Origin: Myxococcales bacterium
Lineage (GTDB): Bacteria; Myxococcota_A; Polyangia; Haliangiales; Haliangiaceae
Length of the DNA: 64,000 nt
NCBI GenBank assembly: GCA_016794525.1
Contig: JAEUJY010000068.1
Coordinates: 1-64,000 of the forward strand
Direction of reading: 5' to 3'
Positions 41,494 to 49,882 of this stretch are shown in pieces; the stretch's first letter is position 1, and every line of letters begins with the position of its first letter. The notes beneath the pieces are model-generated. The model was not told where the DNA came from and searched no databases. It saw only the letters and a list, made by a program, of their open reading frames with translations. The translations under genes and the position numbers were made by a program.

Positions 41494-42762
41494 ATGGATC
41501 CCGCTCCGACTCTGCTCGCCCCGACGCCGCTGACGGCGACTCCTGCCGCGGTCTGCGATTTCGTGCTCGGCGCGGCGATCGCGGCGGACGCCGACGTCGT
41601 GTGGATCGAGCCGTCGCGCGGCGCCGGCGACACCTACGGCGTCGACATCGAGCGCCACGGTCGGCTGATCGCGAGCGGCACCCTCGACGCGCGCCTCGCC
41701 GCCGCGGTGATCGCGCGCCTGGCGTTCATCACCAACATCGATCTCCTCGCCGGCACGCCGTCGACCGGGGCCGCGCGGGTCCGCGGGCCCCACGCCATCG
41801 CGACGCTGTCGTCGACGATCCGCCCGGGCCGGGTGCTGCGCGCCGAGGTCCACGTCCGCAAGCACACGCCGCGGGCGGTCCCCGGCGCCGGCCCGGTGGC
41901 GATCGGCCCGGGCACCCAGATCGCCCAGTACGTCGTGCGCGACACGCTGGGGTCGGGTGGCATGGGTCGGGTGTTCAAGGTCGAGCACACCGCGCTGGGG
42001 CGCACCTTCGCCCTGAAGGTGCTGCACGGCCGCATGCTGCAAGGCGACGGCGCCGCCCAGTTCTTGCGCGAGGCCCGGGCCGCAGCGCGGATCAAGCATC
42101 CGAACATCGTCGATGTCGTCGACTTCGGTTACCTCGACGACGGCCGCCCCTACCTGGTCATGGAGCTGCTCGCCGGGCACTGCCTGGCGCAGCACCTCGA
42201 CGCCGCGCTGCCGGCCCGGCAGGCGGTGTCGATCGCCCGGCAGATCGCCACCGGGCTAGCCGCGGCTCACTCCGTAGGGGTGATCCACGCCGACGTCACG
42301 GCCTCCAACATTTTCGTGAGTGAGGACGGTCTCGCGAAGCTGGTGGACTTCGGGCTGGCGTTGCTGCGCGACGATCCCCGCTTTCGCGAGAACGAGGCCG
42401 TCGCCGACTACGTCTTCGGCACACCGTCGTACATCGCCCCCGAGCAGATCCGGGGCAACCGGGCCTCGGAGCGCTCCGATCAGTACTCGCTCGGGATCGT
42501 CCTGTTCGAGATGCTCACCGGCGCCCCGCCGTTCGTCGCGGAATCGACGCGCGACCTGTGCCTCAAGCACCTGCAGGCGCCGGTGCCCGAGATCGTTTCG
42601 CCCCACGGCGCGGTGCCGCGGGCGGTGGGCGACGTCGTCCGCCGCTGCCTGGCCAAGTCCCCGACCCATCGCTTCGGCACGACCCGCGAGCTGGTCGAGG
42701 CGCTGACCGCCGCCGAGCAAGCCCTGGCCGCGACCGGCTGGGAGAGGTGGTTGACGCCATGA
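41494..42762 (+). CDS. Hanks-type kinase with GspE/PilB-N-terminal-like domain and altered catalytic loop
   Basis: A 422-residue protein with AGGAGG 7 nt before the ATG. Residues about 18-123 (VLGAAIAADADVVWIEP, IERHGRLIASGTLDARLAAAV, ARLAFITNIDLLAGTPSTGAARVR) follow the pattern of the N2 domain of type II secretion/type IV pilus ATPases (ASDIHIEP, R.DG, RLK...LD.AE...PQDGR). The kinase domain (about 145-405) has GSGGMGRVF, Lys 175 and DFG 285-287. The catalytic loop is HADVTASN instead of HRDLKPEN: the Asp is kept but the Arg and Lys are lost, so activity may be weak or absent. It is coupled by ATGA to a receiver gene. Confidence 0.85.
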   Translation: MDPAPTLLAPTPLTATPAAVCDFVLGAAIAADADVVWIEPSRGAGDTYGVDIERHGRLIASGTLDARLAAAVIARLAFITNIDLLAGTPSTGAARVRGPHAIATLSSTIRPGRVLRAEVHVRKHTPRAVPGAGPVAIGPGTQIAQYVVRDTLGSGGMGRVFKVEHTALGRTFALKVLHGRMLQGDGAAQFLREARAAARIKHPNIVDVVDFGYLDDGRPYLVMELLAGHCLAQHLDAALPARQAVSIARQIATGLAAAHSVGVIHADVTASNIFVSEDGLAKLVDFGLALLRDDPRFRENEAVADYVFGTPSYIAPEQIRGNRASERSDQYSLGIVLFEMLTGAPPFVAESTRDLCLKHLQAPVPEIVSPHGAVPRAVGDVVRRCLAKSPTHRFGTTRELVEALTAAEQALAATGWERWLTP

Positions 42763-43343
42763 CGATGCCGACACCCCCGACGCCGCCGCTCACCGTGCTG
42801 TGCGTCGACGATGATCCCGATCTGCTCGCGGTGCTGGCCCGCGTGCTGCGCCGCGACGGCTACGACGTCGTCGCGGTCGGCACCCCCCACGAGGCGCTGG
42901 CGGTGCTGGCCTCGCGGCCGGTCGCGGTGATGGTCTCGGACTACGAGATGCCGGAGATGGACGGCGTCGAGCTGTCGGTCCGCGCGCGCGCGCTGTCGCC
43001 CGAGACCACGCGGGTGATGGTGACCGGGCGGCGGACCGTCGACACCGCGCTGGCCGGCATCAACATCGGCGAGGTGTTCCGGTTCCTGCACAAGCCGTTC
43101 GAGCCGGACGTGCTGCGCCACGAGGTGGCGGCCGCGGTCGCCCACCACCTCGAGACCGCCGAGGTCGTCGCGCAGCGCAGCACCGCGCTGCGCCGGCAGC
43201 GCATGCTCGAGGCGCTCGAGGCCGATTATCCGGGGATCGGGTTCGTCGTGCGCGACGACGACGGCGCGTACCTGCTCGACGGCGACGCGTGCCGCGCCGC
43301 GCCGGCCTCGCTGGCGGCGTTGATGGCGCTCTGGCAGGGTTGA
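42759..43343 (+). CDS. Response regulator with receiver and short C-terminal region
   Basis: A 194-residue protein. The receiver (about 11-125) has CVDDDPD, phospho-acceptor Asp in VMVSDYEMPEMDG, VMVTGRRT and Lys in FLHKPFEPD. The remaining 70 residues form a helical linker (ETAEVVAQRSTALRRQRMLEAL) and a small beta-containing end (GFVVRDDDGAYLLDG) of unknown function. Start overlaps the GspE-like kinase stop as ATGA, so the two proteins likely work together. Confidence 0.85.
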   Translation: MTMPTPPTPPLTVLCVDDDPDLLAVLARVLRRDGYDVVAVGTPHEALAVLASRPVAVMVSDYEMPEMDGVELSVRARALSPETTRVMVTGRRTVDTALAGINIGEVFRFLHKPFEPDVLRHEVAAAVAHHLETAEVVAQRSTALRRQRMLEALEADYPGIGFVVRDDDGAYLLDGDACRAAPASLAALMALWQG

Positions 43344-43446
43344 GCGCCGGTCGGCGCATCGCCACGGCGATGCCAAGATTGACGGCGCGGAGTGGCGGCG
43401 GCGGCGGACGGTCGGCGCAACTCCCCGCGATGGTTGTGGCGGTGAC

Positions 43447-43461
43447 GGCACACGGCTTGCT
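43447..43461 (+). promoter_or_regulatory. Candidate sigma54 promoter upstream of fliL
   Basis: GGCAC, ACGGC, TTGCT matches the -24/-12 consensus TGGCAC-N5-TTGCW except the first base and keeps GG-N10-GC spacing. The predicted +1 is about 4 nt before the fliL ATG, an unusually short leader. Confidence 0.35.
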
Positions 43462-43475
43462 GTACGTCGAGGTCG

Positions 43476-43973
43476 ATGAGTGACGACGCCGCCGAACCCG
43501 AAGCCCCTGCTGGCCCACCGGCGCCCAAGCCACCGATGGTGGTCGTCGCGCTGCTCGGCTTGAACACGCTGCTGACCGCCGCCGGCCTGTTCATGGCCGT
43601 CAAGCACGGCAAGCCCGCGCACGCCGCGCCGGCGCACCCCGCCGAGGCCGGGCCGCCGCCCCGCGAGGTGACCGGCCCGCTGATCACGCTCGACCCGTTC
43701 GTGGTCAACCTCGACGAGCCGGGCTCGTCTCGCTACCTGAAGGTGCAGCTCCAGGTCGAGGTCGCCAACGCCGCCGCCGTGAAGCTGTTCGAGAAGTCCA
43801 AGCAGCTCATCCGCGACGACCTGCTGAGCTACCTCTCGGGCCTGAAGGTCGCCGACACCCAGGGCGCGCCGAACAAGGACAAGATCCGCGACGAGCTGTT
43901 CGCCACCGTCAGCGACGTGATCGGCGAAGACCGCGTGCACCGCGTCGTGTTCATCGAGTTCGTCGTGCAGTGA
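43476..43973 (+). CDS. fliL: Flagellar basal-body-associated protein FliL
   Basis: A 165-residue inner-membrane protein. A short Pro-rich cytosolic N-terminus precedes one transmembrane helix (MVVVALLGLNTLLTAAGLFMAV, about 21-42). The periplasmic FliL domain has LITLDPFVVNLDEPGSSRYLKVQLQVEV, LIRDDLLSYLSG and a C-terminal VVFIEFVVQ. It surrounds the stator and supports torque. It sits just before the glycosylation operon, 68 bp upstream of pseI. Confidence 0.92.
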   Translation: MSDDAAEPEAPAGPPAPKPPMVVVALLGLNTLLTAAGLFMAVKHGKPAHAAPAHPAEAGPPPREVTGPLITLDPFVVNLDEPGSSRYLKVQLQVEVANAAAVKLFEKSKQLIRDDLLSYLSGLKVADTQGAPNKDKIRDELFATVSDVIGEDRVHRVVFIEFVVQ

Positions 43974-44041
43974 CCCGGCGCGCCCCCAGCCTCGAGTCTC
44001 GCCCCGCCCGGTCGATTCGATCCACGCCCCAGGAGCATGCC

Positions 44042-45097
44042 GTGGCCGCCCCTGTCCCCCACCCCGTCGTCACCATCGGCCGGCCGATCGGCCCGGCCCA
44101 CCCGCCGTACGTCGTCGCCGAGCTGTCGGCGAACCACCTCGGCCAGCTGGCGCGGGCCAAGGCGATCATCGACGCGGCGGCCGACGCCGGCTGCGACGCG
44201 ATCAAGCTGCAGAGCTTCACGCCGGCGACGATGACGCTCGACGTGCGCGGCCCGGGCTTCTGCATCGAGGGCGGCCCGTGGGCCGGCCGCACGCTGTGGG
44301 ATCTCTACGACGAGGCCCACACGCCGTGGGAGTGGCACGCCGAGCTGTTCGCTCACGCGCAGGCCCGCGGCCTGGCCGCGTTCTCGACGCCGTTCGACGT
44401 CGACGCGGTGGCGCGGCTCGAGGCGCTGGGCGCGCCCGCCTACAAGATCGCCTCGTTCGAGGCCGGCGACCTCGAGCTGATCGCCGCGGCGGCCGCCACC
44501 GGCAAGCCGGTGATCCTCTCGACCGGCATGGCCAGCGAGGCCGAGATCGCCGAGGCGGTCGGCGCCGCGCGCGCCGCCGGCGGCCGCGCGCTGGTGCTGC
44601 TGCACTGCGTGTCCGGGTACCCGGCGCCGCCCGAGCAGATGAACCTGCTGCGGATGGCGGCGCTCGCCGCGCACGGCGTCGTCGGCATCAGCGATCACTC
44701 GCCGGGCGCGACCGTCCCGATCGCCGCCGTCGCGCTCGGCGCGTGCGTGATCGAGAAGCACCTGACGCTGGCCCGCGCCGACGGCGGCCCCGACGCCGGC
44801 TTCTCGCTCGAGCCCGACGAGATGGCCGCGGTGGTGCGCGGCTGCCGCACCGCGTGGGCCGCGCGCGGCGACGGCTCGCCGGCCCGCCCCGCCGTCGAGT
44901 CCGCCAACCGCGCCTTCCGCCGCTCGCTCTACGCGGTCGCCGACATCGCCCGCGGCGAGCCGGTCACCCGCGCCAACGTCCGCGCGATCCGCCCCGGCTT
45001 CGGCCTGGCGCCGCGCGAGCTCCCCACCGTTCTGGGCCGCACCGCCCGGGTCGCGATCGCGCGCGGCACGCCGCTGGCGTGGGAGCTGCTCGCATGA
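44042..45097 (+). CDS. pseI: Pseudaminic acid synthase
   Basis: A 351-residue NeuB/PseI-family enzyme condensing 6-deoxy-AltdiNAc with phosphoenolpyruvate to pseudaminic acid. The catalytic TIM barrel has VAELSANHLGQLARAKAIIDAAADAGCDAIKLQ, STPFDVDAVARLE, YKIASFEAGDLELI, LHCVSGYPAPPEQMNL, GISDHSPG and EKHLTLAR. A C-terminal SAF/antifreeze-like domain (FRRSLYAVADIARGEPV, RPGFGLAPRELP) follows. GTG start has AGGAG 6 nt upstream. First gene of a six-gene operon with 4- to 8-nt overlaps. Confidence 0.93.
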   Translation: MAAPVPHPVVTIGRPIGPAHPPYVVAELSANHLGQLARAKAIIDAAADAGCDAIKLQSFTPATMTLDVRGPGFCIEGGPWAGRTLWDLYDEAHTPWEWHAELFAHAQARGLAAFSTPFDVDAVARLEALGAPAYKIASFEAGDLELIAAAAATGKPVILSTGMASEAEIAEAVGAARAAGGRALVLLHCVSGYPAPPEQMNLLRMAALAAHGVVGISDHSPGATVPIAAVALGACVIEKHLTLARADGGPDAGFSLEPDEMAAVVRGCRTAWAARGDGSPARPAVESANRAFRRSLYAVADIARGEPVTRANVRAIRPGFGLAPRELPTVLGRTARVAIARGTPLAWELLA

Positions 45098-45546
45098 GCG
45101 GCCCCGACCTGCGCGCCGCGGGCCCCGGCGACCGCGACCAGGTCCTGGCCTGGAACCAGGCGCCCGACGTGCGCGCCGCGTCGCTCGACCCGCGCCCGAT
45201 CGATCCCGCCGCGCACGCGCGCTGGTTCGCGGCGCGGCTGGCCGACCCCCACGGCCAGATGTGGATCGCCGAGGTCGAGGGCGTCGGCGTCGGCGTCGTG
45301 CGGATCGAGCGCGAGCGCGGCGACGGCGACGGCCGCATCTCGATCGTGCTCGATCCGGCGTGGCGGGGGCGCGGCGTGGGCCGCGCGATCATCACCGCCG
45401 CCTGCGCCGCCGATCCCGGCGCCGTGGTCGCCGAGATCCGTCCCGACAACCTCGCCAGCCAGGCGGCGTTCGCCGCGGCTGGCTTCGTGCGCTGGCCGCC
45501 GCGCGATCGCGCGGGCGTGCTGGCCTACCGCTGGAGCCGACCATGA
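45094..45546 (+). CDS. pseH: GNAT acetyltransferase, PseH-type
   Basis: A 150-residue GNAT-fold enzyme: LRAAGPGDRDQVLAWNQAPDVRAAS at the N-terminus, acetyl-CoA motif DPAWRGRGVGRAI, and NLASQAAFAAAGFVRW at the end. In pseudaminic acid synthesis PseH acetylates the C4 amine made by PseC. Its position between pseI and pseF homologues supports this. It overlaps pseI and the methyltransferase gene as ATGA. Confidence 0.85.
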   Translation: MSGPDLRAAGPGDRDQVLAWNQAPDVRAASLDPRPIDPAAHARWFAARLADPHGQMWIAEVEGVGVGVVRIERERGDGDGRISIVLDPAWRGRGVGRAIITAACAADPGAVVAEIRPDNLASQAAFAAAGFVRWPPRDRAGVLAYRWSRP

Positions 45547-46184
45547 CCCCACCCGCCACCGCCGCGTCCGTCGCCGCCACCGTCACGCCGCAGCTCGCGC
45601 TGTGGTGCTCCGAGTTCGGCGCCAACTACACCGAGCGCAACGACGTCGAACGCCCCGCGCGGATCGACTCGCTGCGCACGATCCTGGCCGGGCTGGCCGT
45701 CGAGCACGCGCTCGAGGTCGGCTGCAACGTCGGCTGGAACCTGCGCTACCTGCGCACGCTGGGCGTGCCCCGGGTGTGGGGCATCGAGCCGCAGCGGTTC
45801 GCGGTGGCGCGGGCCCGCGCCCGCGACCCCGAGCTCGACGTCTTCGAGGGCACCGCCTTCGACCTGCCGTTCAAGGATCGCCGCTTCGACCTGGTCTTCA
45901 CCAGCGGCGTGCTGATCCACATCGGCCCCGCGCAGCTCGGCGCGGCGCTGGCCGAGATGGCCCGCGTCAGCAAGCGCTACCTGCTGACGATCGAGTACGA
46001 CCACGATCGCGAGATCGAGATCGCCTACCGCGGGCACGACGCCGCGCTGTGGAAGCGCGACCACGCGGCGGCGGTGCGCGCCCACTGCCCGGGCTTCGTC
46101 CGCATCCGCACCGGCTTCCTCCGCCCCGCCGACGGCTACGACGACTGCACGTACCACGTCTTCGAGCGATCGGCCGCGCCGTGA
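45543..46184 (+). CDS. Pseudaminic acid locus SAM-dependent methyltransferase
   Basis: A 213-residue class I methyltransferase: LWCSEFGANYTERN, SAM motif ALEVGCNVGWNLRYL, GIEPQRFAVARARA, FDLPFKDRRFDLVFTSGVLIHI. The N-terminal WCSEFGANYTERN and C-terminal GYDDCTYHVFER match the methylase family found within pseudaminic acid clusters. It may methylate the sugar or an acyl group. Coupled on both sides by short overlaps (ATGA, then GTGA). Confidence 0.82.
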   Translation: MTPPATAASVAATVTPQLALWCSEFGANYTERNDVERPARIDSLRTILAGLAVEHALEVGCNVGWNLRYLRTLGVPRVWGIEPQRFAVARARARDPELDVFEGTAFDLPFKDRRFDLVFTSGVLIHIGPAQLGAALAEMARVSKRYLLTIEYDHDREIEIAYRGHDAALWKRDHAAAVRAHCPGFVRIRTGFLRPADGYDDCTYHVFERSAAP

Positions 46185-46942
46185 AGACCGTCGCGATCAT
46201 CCAGGCCCGGATGGGCTCGTCGCGCCTGCCCGGCAAGGTGCTCGCCGACATCGGCGGCGCGCCGATGCTGGCGCGGGTGATCGAGCGGGCCCAGGCCGCG
46301 GCGACGATCTCGACGGTGGTGGTCGCGGCCACCACGGCGGCGTCCGACGACGCGCTGGTGCCGATCGCCCGGGCCGCCGGCGCGCAGGTCTACCGCGGCA
46401 GCACCGACGACGTGCTCGCGCGCTACCTGGGCGCGGCGCGCGCGCAGCAGGCGCAGGTGGTGGTGCGCCTGACCGCCGACTGCCCGCTGCTCGATCCGGC
46501 GGTGATCGACGCGGTCGTCGAGGGCCTGCTGACCTCGCCGGGCTGCGACTACGCCTCCAACACCCACACCCGCACGTTCCCGCGCGGCCTCGACGTCGAG
46601 GCGATGACGATGGCGACGCTCGAGCGGCTGGCGGTGGTCGCCAGCGCCCCCGCGCACCGCGAGCACGTCACCGCGTACGTGCTCGACAACTCGGCCGAGT
46701 TCGCGATCGTGCAGCTGTGCGCCGACGGCGACCACAGCGCGCTGCGCTGGACCGTCGACACCGAGCTCGACCTGGCGCTGGTGCGGCGGCTGTACGCCGA
46801 CGCCGGCGTCCACGCGCGGCTGCCGTACCAGGCGCTGGTGGCCTGGCTCGACCGCCACCCCAGCCTGGCCGCGCTCAACGCCGACGTCCCGCAACGGTCG
46901 TGGCGCCACGCCGCCGCCGAGGAGAGGCACCACCATGGCTGA
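46181..46942 (+). CDS. SpsF/PseF-type cytidylyltransferase
   Basis: A 253-residue nucleotidyltransferase of the CMP-KDO synthetase/SpsF family: VAIIQARMGSSRLPGKVL nucleotide-binding start, RVIERAQAA, VVVRLTADCPLLDP, CDYASNTHTRTFPRGLDVE, RWTVDTELDLALVRRLY. By context it would activate pseudaminic acid to its CMP form (the PseF step), although its signature is SpsF-like instead of the canonical PARGGSKRI motif. It overlaps maf by 8 bp. Confidence 0.82.
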   Translation: MKTVAIIQARMGSSRLPGKVLADIGGAPMLARVIERAQAAATISTVVVAATTAASDDALVPIARAAGAQVYRGSTDDVLARYLGAARAQQAQVVVRLTADCPLLDPAVIDAVVEGLLTSPGCDYASNTHTRTFPRGLDVEAMTMATLERLAVVASAPAHREHVTAYVLDNSAEFAIVQLCADGDHSALRWTVDTELDLALVRRLYADAGVHARLPYQALVAWLDRHPSLAALNADVPQRSWRHAAAEERHHHG

Positions 46943-48848
46943 CGAATCGTTGCTCGCGATCGCCCAGACCCTCGCCGAGCTGGGTCACGCCGGCCGTCGC
47001 CTGGCCACCGCCGCCGCCGACGGCGACATCGTCGCCGCGCTGGCCGCCAGCCACGAGACCCGCCGGCTGCGCGCCGAGCTGGCGCGGCGGCCGCGGCCCG
47101 ACGACGTCGGCCCCGACGACCGTCCGGTGCTGGCGGCGCTGGTCGAGGAAGGCCGGATGGCGGCCGCGGTCGCCGACACCTGGCGCGGCCGGGCGCTGCC
47201 GCCGGCGGCGACGCTGCTGACCACGCCGCTCGGCGTCGCCTGCCTGGTCGACGAGCTGCTGCCGACGACGTGGGACGTCACCCGCGACCTCGTCGTGCTG
47301 GTGGGCCCGGGGCTCGAGCACGCCGCGGCGATGCTGATCGATCTCGGGCAGGCGCGGCTGATCGCGGTCGCCGATCCCGCGACCGCCAGCTACCCGCCGG
47401 CGGTGGTGATCGCCGCCGACGCGTCCGAGCTCGGGCGCGCGGTCCACACGCTGGTGCCGGTCCCGCCCGAGCGCGTCGTCGTGCGCAGCCTCGCGCCGAT
47501 CGCCAACGAGCGGCTGCACGAGCTGGCCGACACGGTCCACGCCGCGCTCGGCGACCTGCGCGTCCACCAGAACACCGTCGACGCGTTCTCGCGGACCTGG
47601 CTCGAGCAGGGCCTGACCAACCTGCCGGCGATCGCGCGCTGGCCGTCGGTCGACGCCGTCGGCGACGCCTTCGCCGGCGTGCCGATGGTGATCTGCGCGC
47701 CGGGGCCGTCGCTGGCCGGCAACGTCGCGCAGCTGCGCGCGCTGCGCGGCCGGGCGATCGTCGTCGGCTTCTCGCACTCGCTGCGGCCGCTGCGCGCGGC
47801 CGGCGTCGTGCCCGACGTCGTCCTCACCGTCGACCCGCAGGACGTGCGCTACCACTTCCACGCCGGCGATCTCGACGGCGTCGCCGCGCTGATCAACGCG
47901 GTGACCGTGCACCCGGCGCTGTTCGAGCTGCCGGTGCCGCGCTACCTGACGCTGGCGTCCAACGGCGCGCTCGACCGCTGGCTGTACCAGGCGGTCGGCG
48001 GCGGCGCCGAGATCCCGGGCGGCGGCTCGGTCGCGACCACCGCGCTGTCGCTGGGCCTGGCCTGGCGCTGCGACCCGATCATCACCGTCGGGCTCGACCT
48101 GTCGTTCCCGGCCGGCAAGATGTACGTCGACACCTCGTGCGACGGCGCCGCGACGATCGAGCGCGCGGCCGACGGCACGATCGCGGTCGCCGGGTGGAGC
48201 GCCGACTTCCACCGGATGAAGGCGGCCGGCGGGCCGCGGCCGGCGCGCGAGCGCGCGGTCGAGCTGCCCGGCTGGCACGGCGGCACGGTGCCGTCGAGCT
48301 TCATGTTCGCGATGTTCCACCGCTGGTTCGTCGAGCAGGCCGCGCGCCACGGCGAGCGGGTCCGCCTGTACAACTGCACCGAGGGCGGCGCCGCGATCCC
48401 GGGCATGCAGCACCGGCCGCTGGCCGACGTGCTCGCCGAGCTGGCGACCCAGGTCGACGTGCCGGCGGTGCTCGACGGCGCGATCGCCGGCGTCGCCACC
48501 ACCGCCCGCGCTGACCGCGCCGAGGCCTGGCGCGCCCGCGCCGCCCGCGACCTGCGCCGGGCGCGACGCCTGGCCGATCGCGGCGCCTGGCTGGCCAGCC
48601 GCGACGACGCCCGCGCCCACGCGCGGCTGACCGTCGTCGAGGCCGAGCTGGCCCGGTGCCTCGGCCGCCACCCGTTCATCGCGATGCGCGCGCAGCGCCC
48701 GATCGACTCGGCGCTCGACATGGCGCGGCGGCCGGCGCCGTTCGCCGACTACCTGGCGGCGTCGCGCCAGCTGCTGCAGGCCGCGGCGTCGACGTGTCGC
48801 GAGGTCGGCGCCGCGCTGGCCAGCGCGCCGGGAGGCGGTCGTGGGTGA
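46935..48848 (+). CDS. Maf-type motility accessory factor, flagellin glycosyltransferase (DUF115)
   Basis: A 637-residue protein with the DUF115/MptE-like Rossmann domain in its middle: VPMVICAPGPSLAGNVAQL, IVVGFSHSLRPLRAAGVVPDVVLTVDPQ, YLTLASNGALDRWLYQ, GGGSVATTALSLGLAWRCDPIITVGLDLSF. Helical flanking regions lie on both sides. Maf proteins transfer pseudaminic or related nonulosonic acids to flagellin. Its place directly after the CMP-sugar genes fits. It overlaps the MinD-like gene by 8 bp. Confidence 0.9.
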   Translation: MADESLLAIAQTLAELGHAGRRLATAAADGDIVAALAASHETRRLRAELARRPRPDDVGPDDRPVLAALVEEGRMAAAVADTWRGRALPPAATLLTTPLGVACLVDELLPTTWDVTRDLVVLVGPGLEHAAAMLIDLGQARLIAVADPATASYPPAVVIAADASELGRAVHTLVPVPPERVVVRSLAPIANERLHELADTVHAALGDLRVHQNTVDAFSRTWLEQGLTNLPAIARWPSVDAVGDAFAGVPMVICAPGPSLAGNVAQLRALRGRAIVVGFSHSLRPLRAAGVVPDVVLTVDPQDVRYHFHAGDLDGVAALINAVTVHPALFELPVPRYLTLASNGALDRWLYQAVGGGAEIPGGGSVATTALSLGLAWRCDPIITVGLDLSFPAGKMYVDTSCDGAATIERAADGTIAVAGWSADFHRMKAAGGPRPARERAVELPGWHGGTVPSSFMFAMFHRWFVEQAARHGERVRLYNCTEGGAAIPGMQHRPLADVLAELATQVDVPAVLDGAIAGVATTARADRAEAWRARAARDLRRARRLADRGAWLASRDDARAHARLTVVEAELARCLGRHPFIAMRAQRPIDSALDMARRPAPFADYLAASRQLLQAAASTCREVGAALASAPGGGRG

Positions 48849-49830
48849 CGCGGCGCCACGCGCGGGCCGGCTGATCGCGGTCGCGGGCGGCAAGGGCGGC
48901 GTGGGCAAGAGCGTCGTGTCGCTCAACCTGGCGGTGACGCTGGGCCGCCTCGGCTACCGCACGACGCTGGTCGACGGCGACCTCGGCGCGCCGAACCTGC
49001 ACACGATGCTCGGGATCACCCGGCCGGGGCCCGGCCTGGGCGGCTTCCTCGATCACGAGGCGTCGACGCTGGGCGACGTCGCGCTGCCGATCGCGGCGGC
49101 GCCCAACCTGTTCCTGGTGCCGGGCAGCGCGCGGGTCGGCGCCGCCAACATCAACGCCGGCCAGAAGCTGCGGCTGCTGCGCGCGATCGCCAAGCTCCAC
49201 GGCGACGTCGTGATCGTCGACGTCGGCGCCGGCACGTCGTGGAACACGATCGACCTGGTCGCGGCGGCCGATCTCAAGCTGATCGTGATGACGCCGCAGC
49301 TCACGTCGATCCAGAACGCCTACGCGTTCTTGAAGACGATGGTGCAGCGGCTGGTGCGGCGGCTGCCCGAGGACGCCGCGACCCGGCGCGCCCTCGACGA
49401 GCGCCTCGCCGGCGACGGCGAGACCCGGCCGGTGCAGGCGGTGGTCGCCGATCTGCGCGAGAGCGACCCGCTGCTCGCCGATCGGCTGATCGACGTGCTG
49501 GCGCGGCTGGGCGTGATGCTGGTCGGCAACATGCTGACCGGGCCAGGCGACGTCGCGGTGTTCGACCGGATGGCGGCGATGATCTCCGACTACCTGATGG
49601 TCCGCACCCGCGTGGTCGCCGCGCTGCCGTTGTCCGAGGCGGTGCGCAAGTCGATCGATCACCGCCAGCCGATCGCGGCGGCGCGCGGTCACGCCGAGAC
49701 CCAGGCCGAGCTGCGCCGGCTGGCGCGGGCGGTGCTCGACGTCGACATCCGCGCGCTGCGCACGGTCGCCCGCTCGGGCCTGCCCGACCGCACGCTGCCG
49801 ATCTGGATCGACGGCGAGCTGCGGGTGTGA
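48841..49830 (+). CDS. MinD/ParA-type ATPase, FlhG-like
   Basis: A 329-residue P-loop ATPase. Deviant Walker A AVAGGKGGVGKSVVSLNLA, switch I LVDGDLGAPNLHTMLG, Walker B VVIVDVGAGTSW, and VMTPQLTSIQNAYAFL. A helical insert after the core contains LPEDAATRRALDERLAGDGETRP, longer than in FlhG. A C-terminal part contains LPLSEAVRKSIDHRQPI. FlhG/FleN controls flagellar number, so a role in placing flagella or the glycosylation machinery is plausible. GTG start overlaps maf. Confidence 0.85.
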   Translation: MGDAAPRAGRLIAVAGGKGGVGKSVVSLNLAVTLGRLGYRTTLVDGDLGAPNLHTMLGITRPGPGLGGFLDHEASTLGDVALPIAAAPNLFLVPGSARVGAANINAGQKLRLLRAIAKLHGDVVIVDVGAGTSWNTIDLVAAADLKLIVMTPQLTSIQNAYAFLKTMVQRLVRRLPEDAATRRALDERLAGDGETRPVQAVVADLRESDPLLADRLIDVLARLGVMLVGNMLTGPGDVAVFDRMAAMISDYLMVRTRVVAALPLSEAVRKSIDHRQPIAAARGHAETQAELRRLARAVLDVDIRALRTVARSGLPDRTLPIWIDGELRV

Positions 49831-49848
49831 GGTCGAGGGGCGCGTCGC

Positions 49849-49875
49849 GGCGCGGCGCCTGACGGGCCCCGCGCC
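49849..49875. terminator. GC-rich hairpin between convergent pse operons
   Basis: GGCGCGG and CCGCGCC (7 bp) enclose a 13-nt loop in the 52-bp gap between the MinD-like and pseG stops. There is no T-tract; a weak call. Confidence 0.3.
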
Positions 49876-49882
49876 GGCGGGC

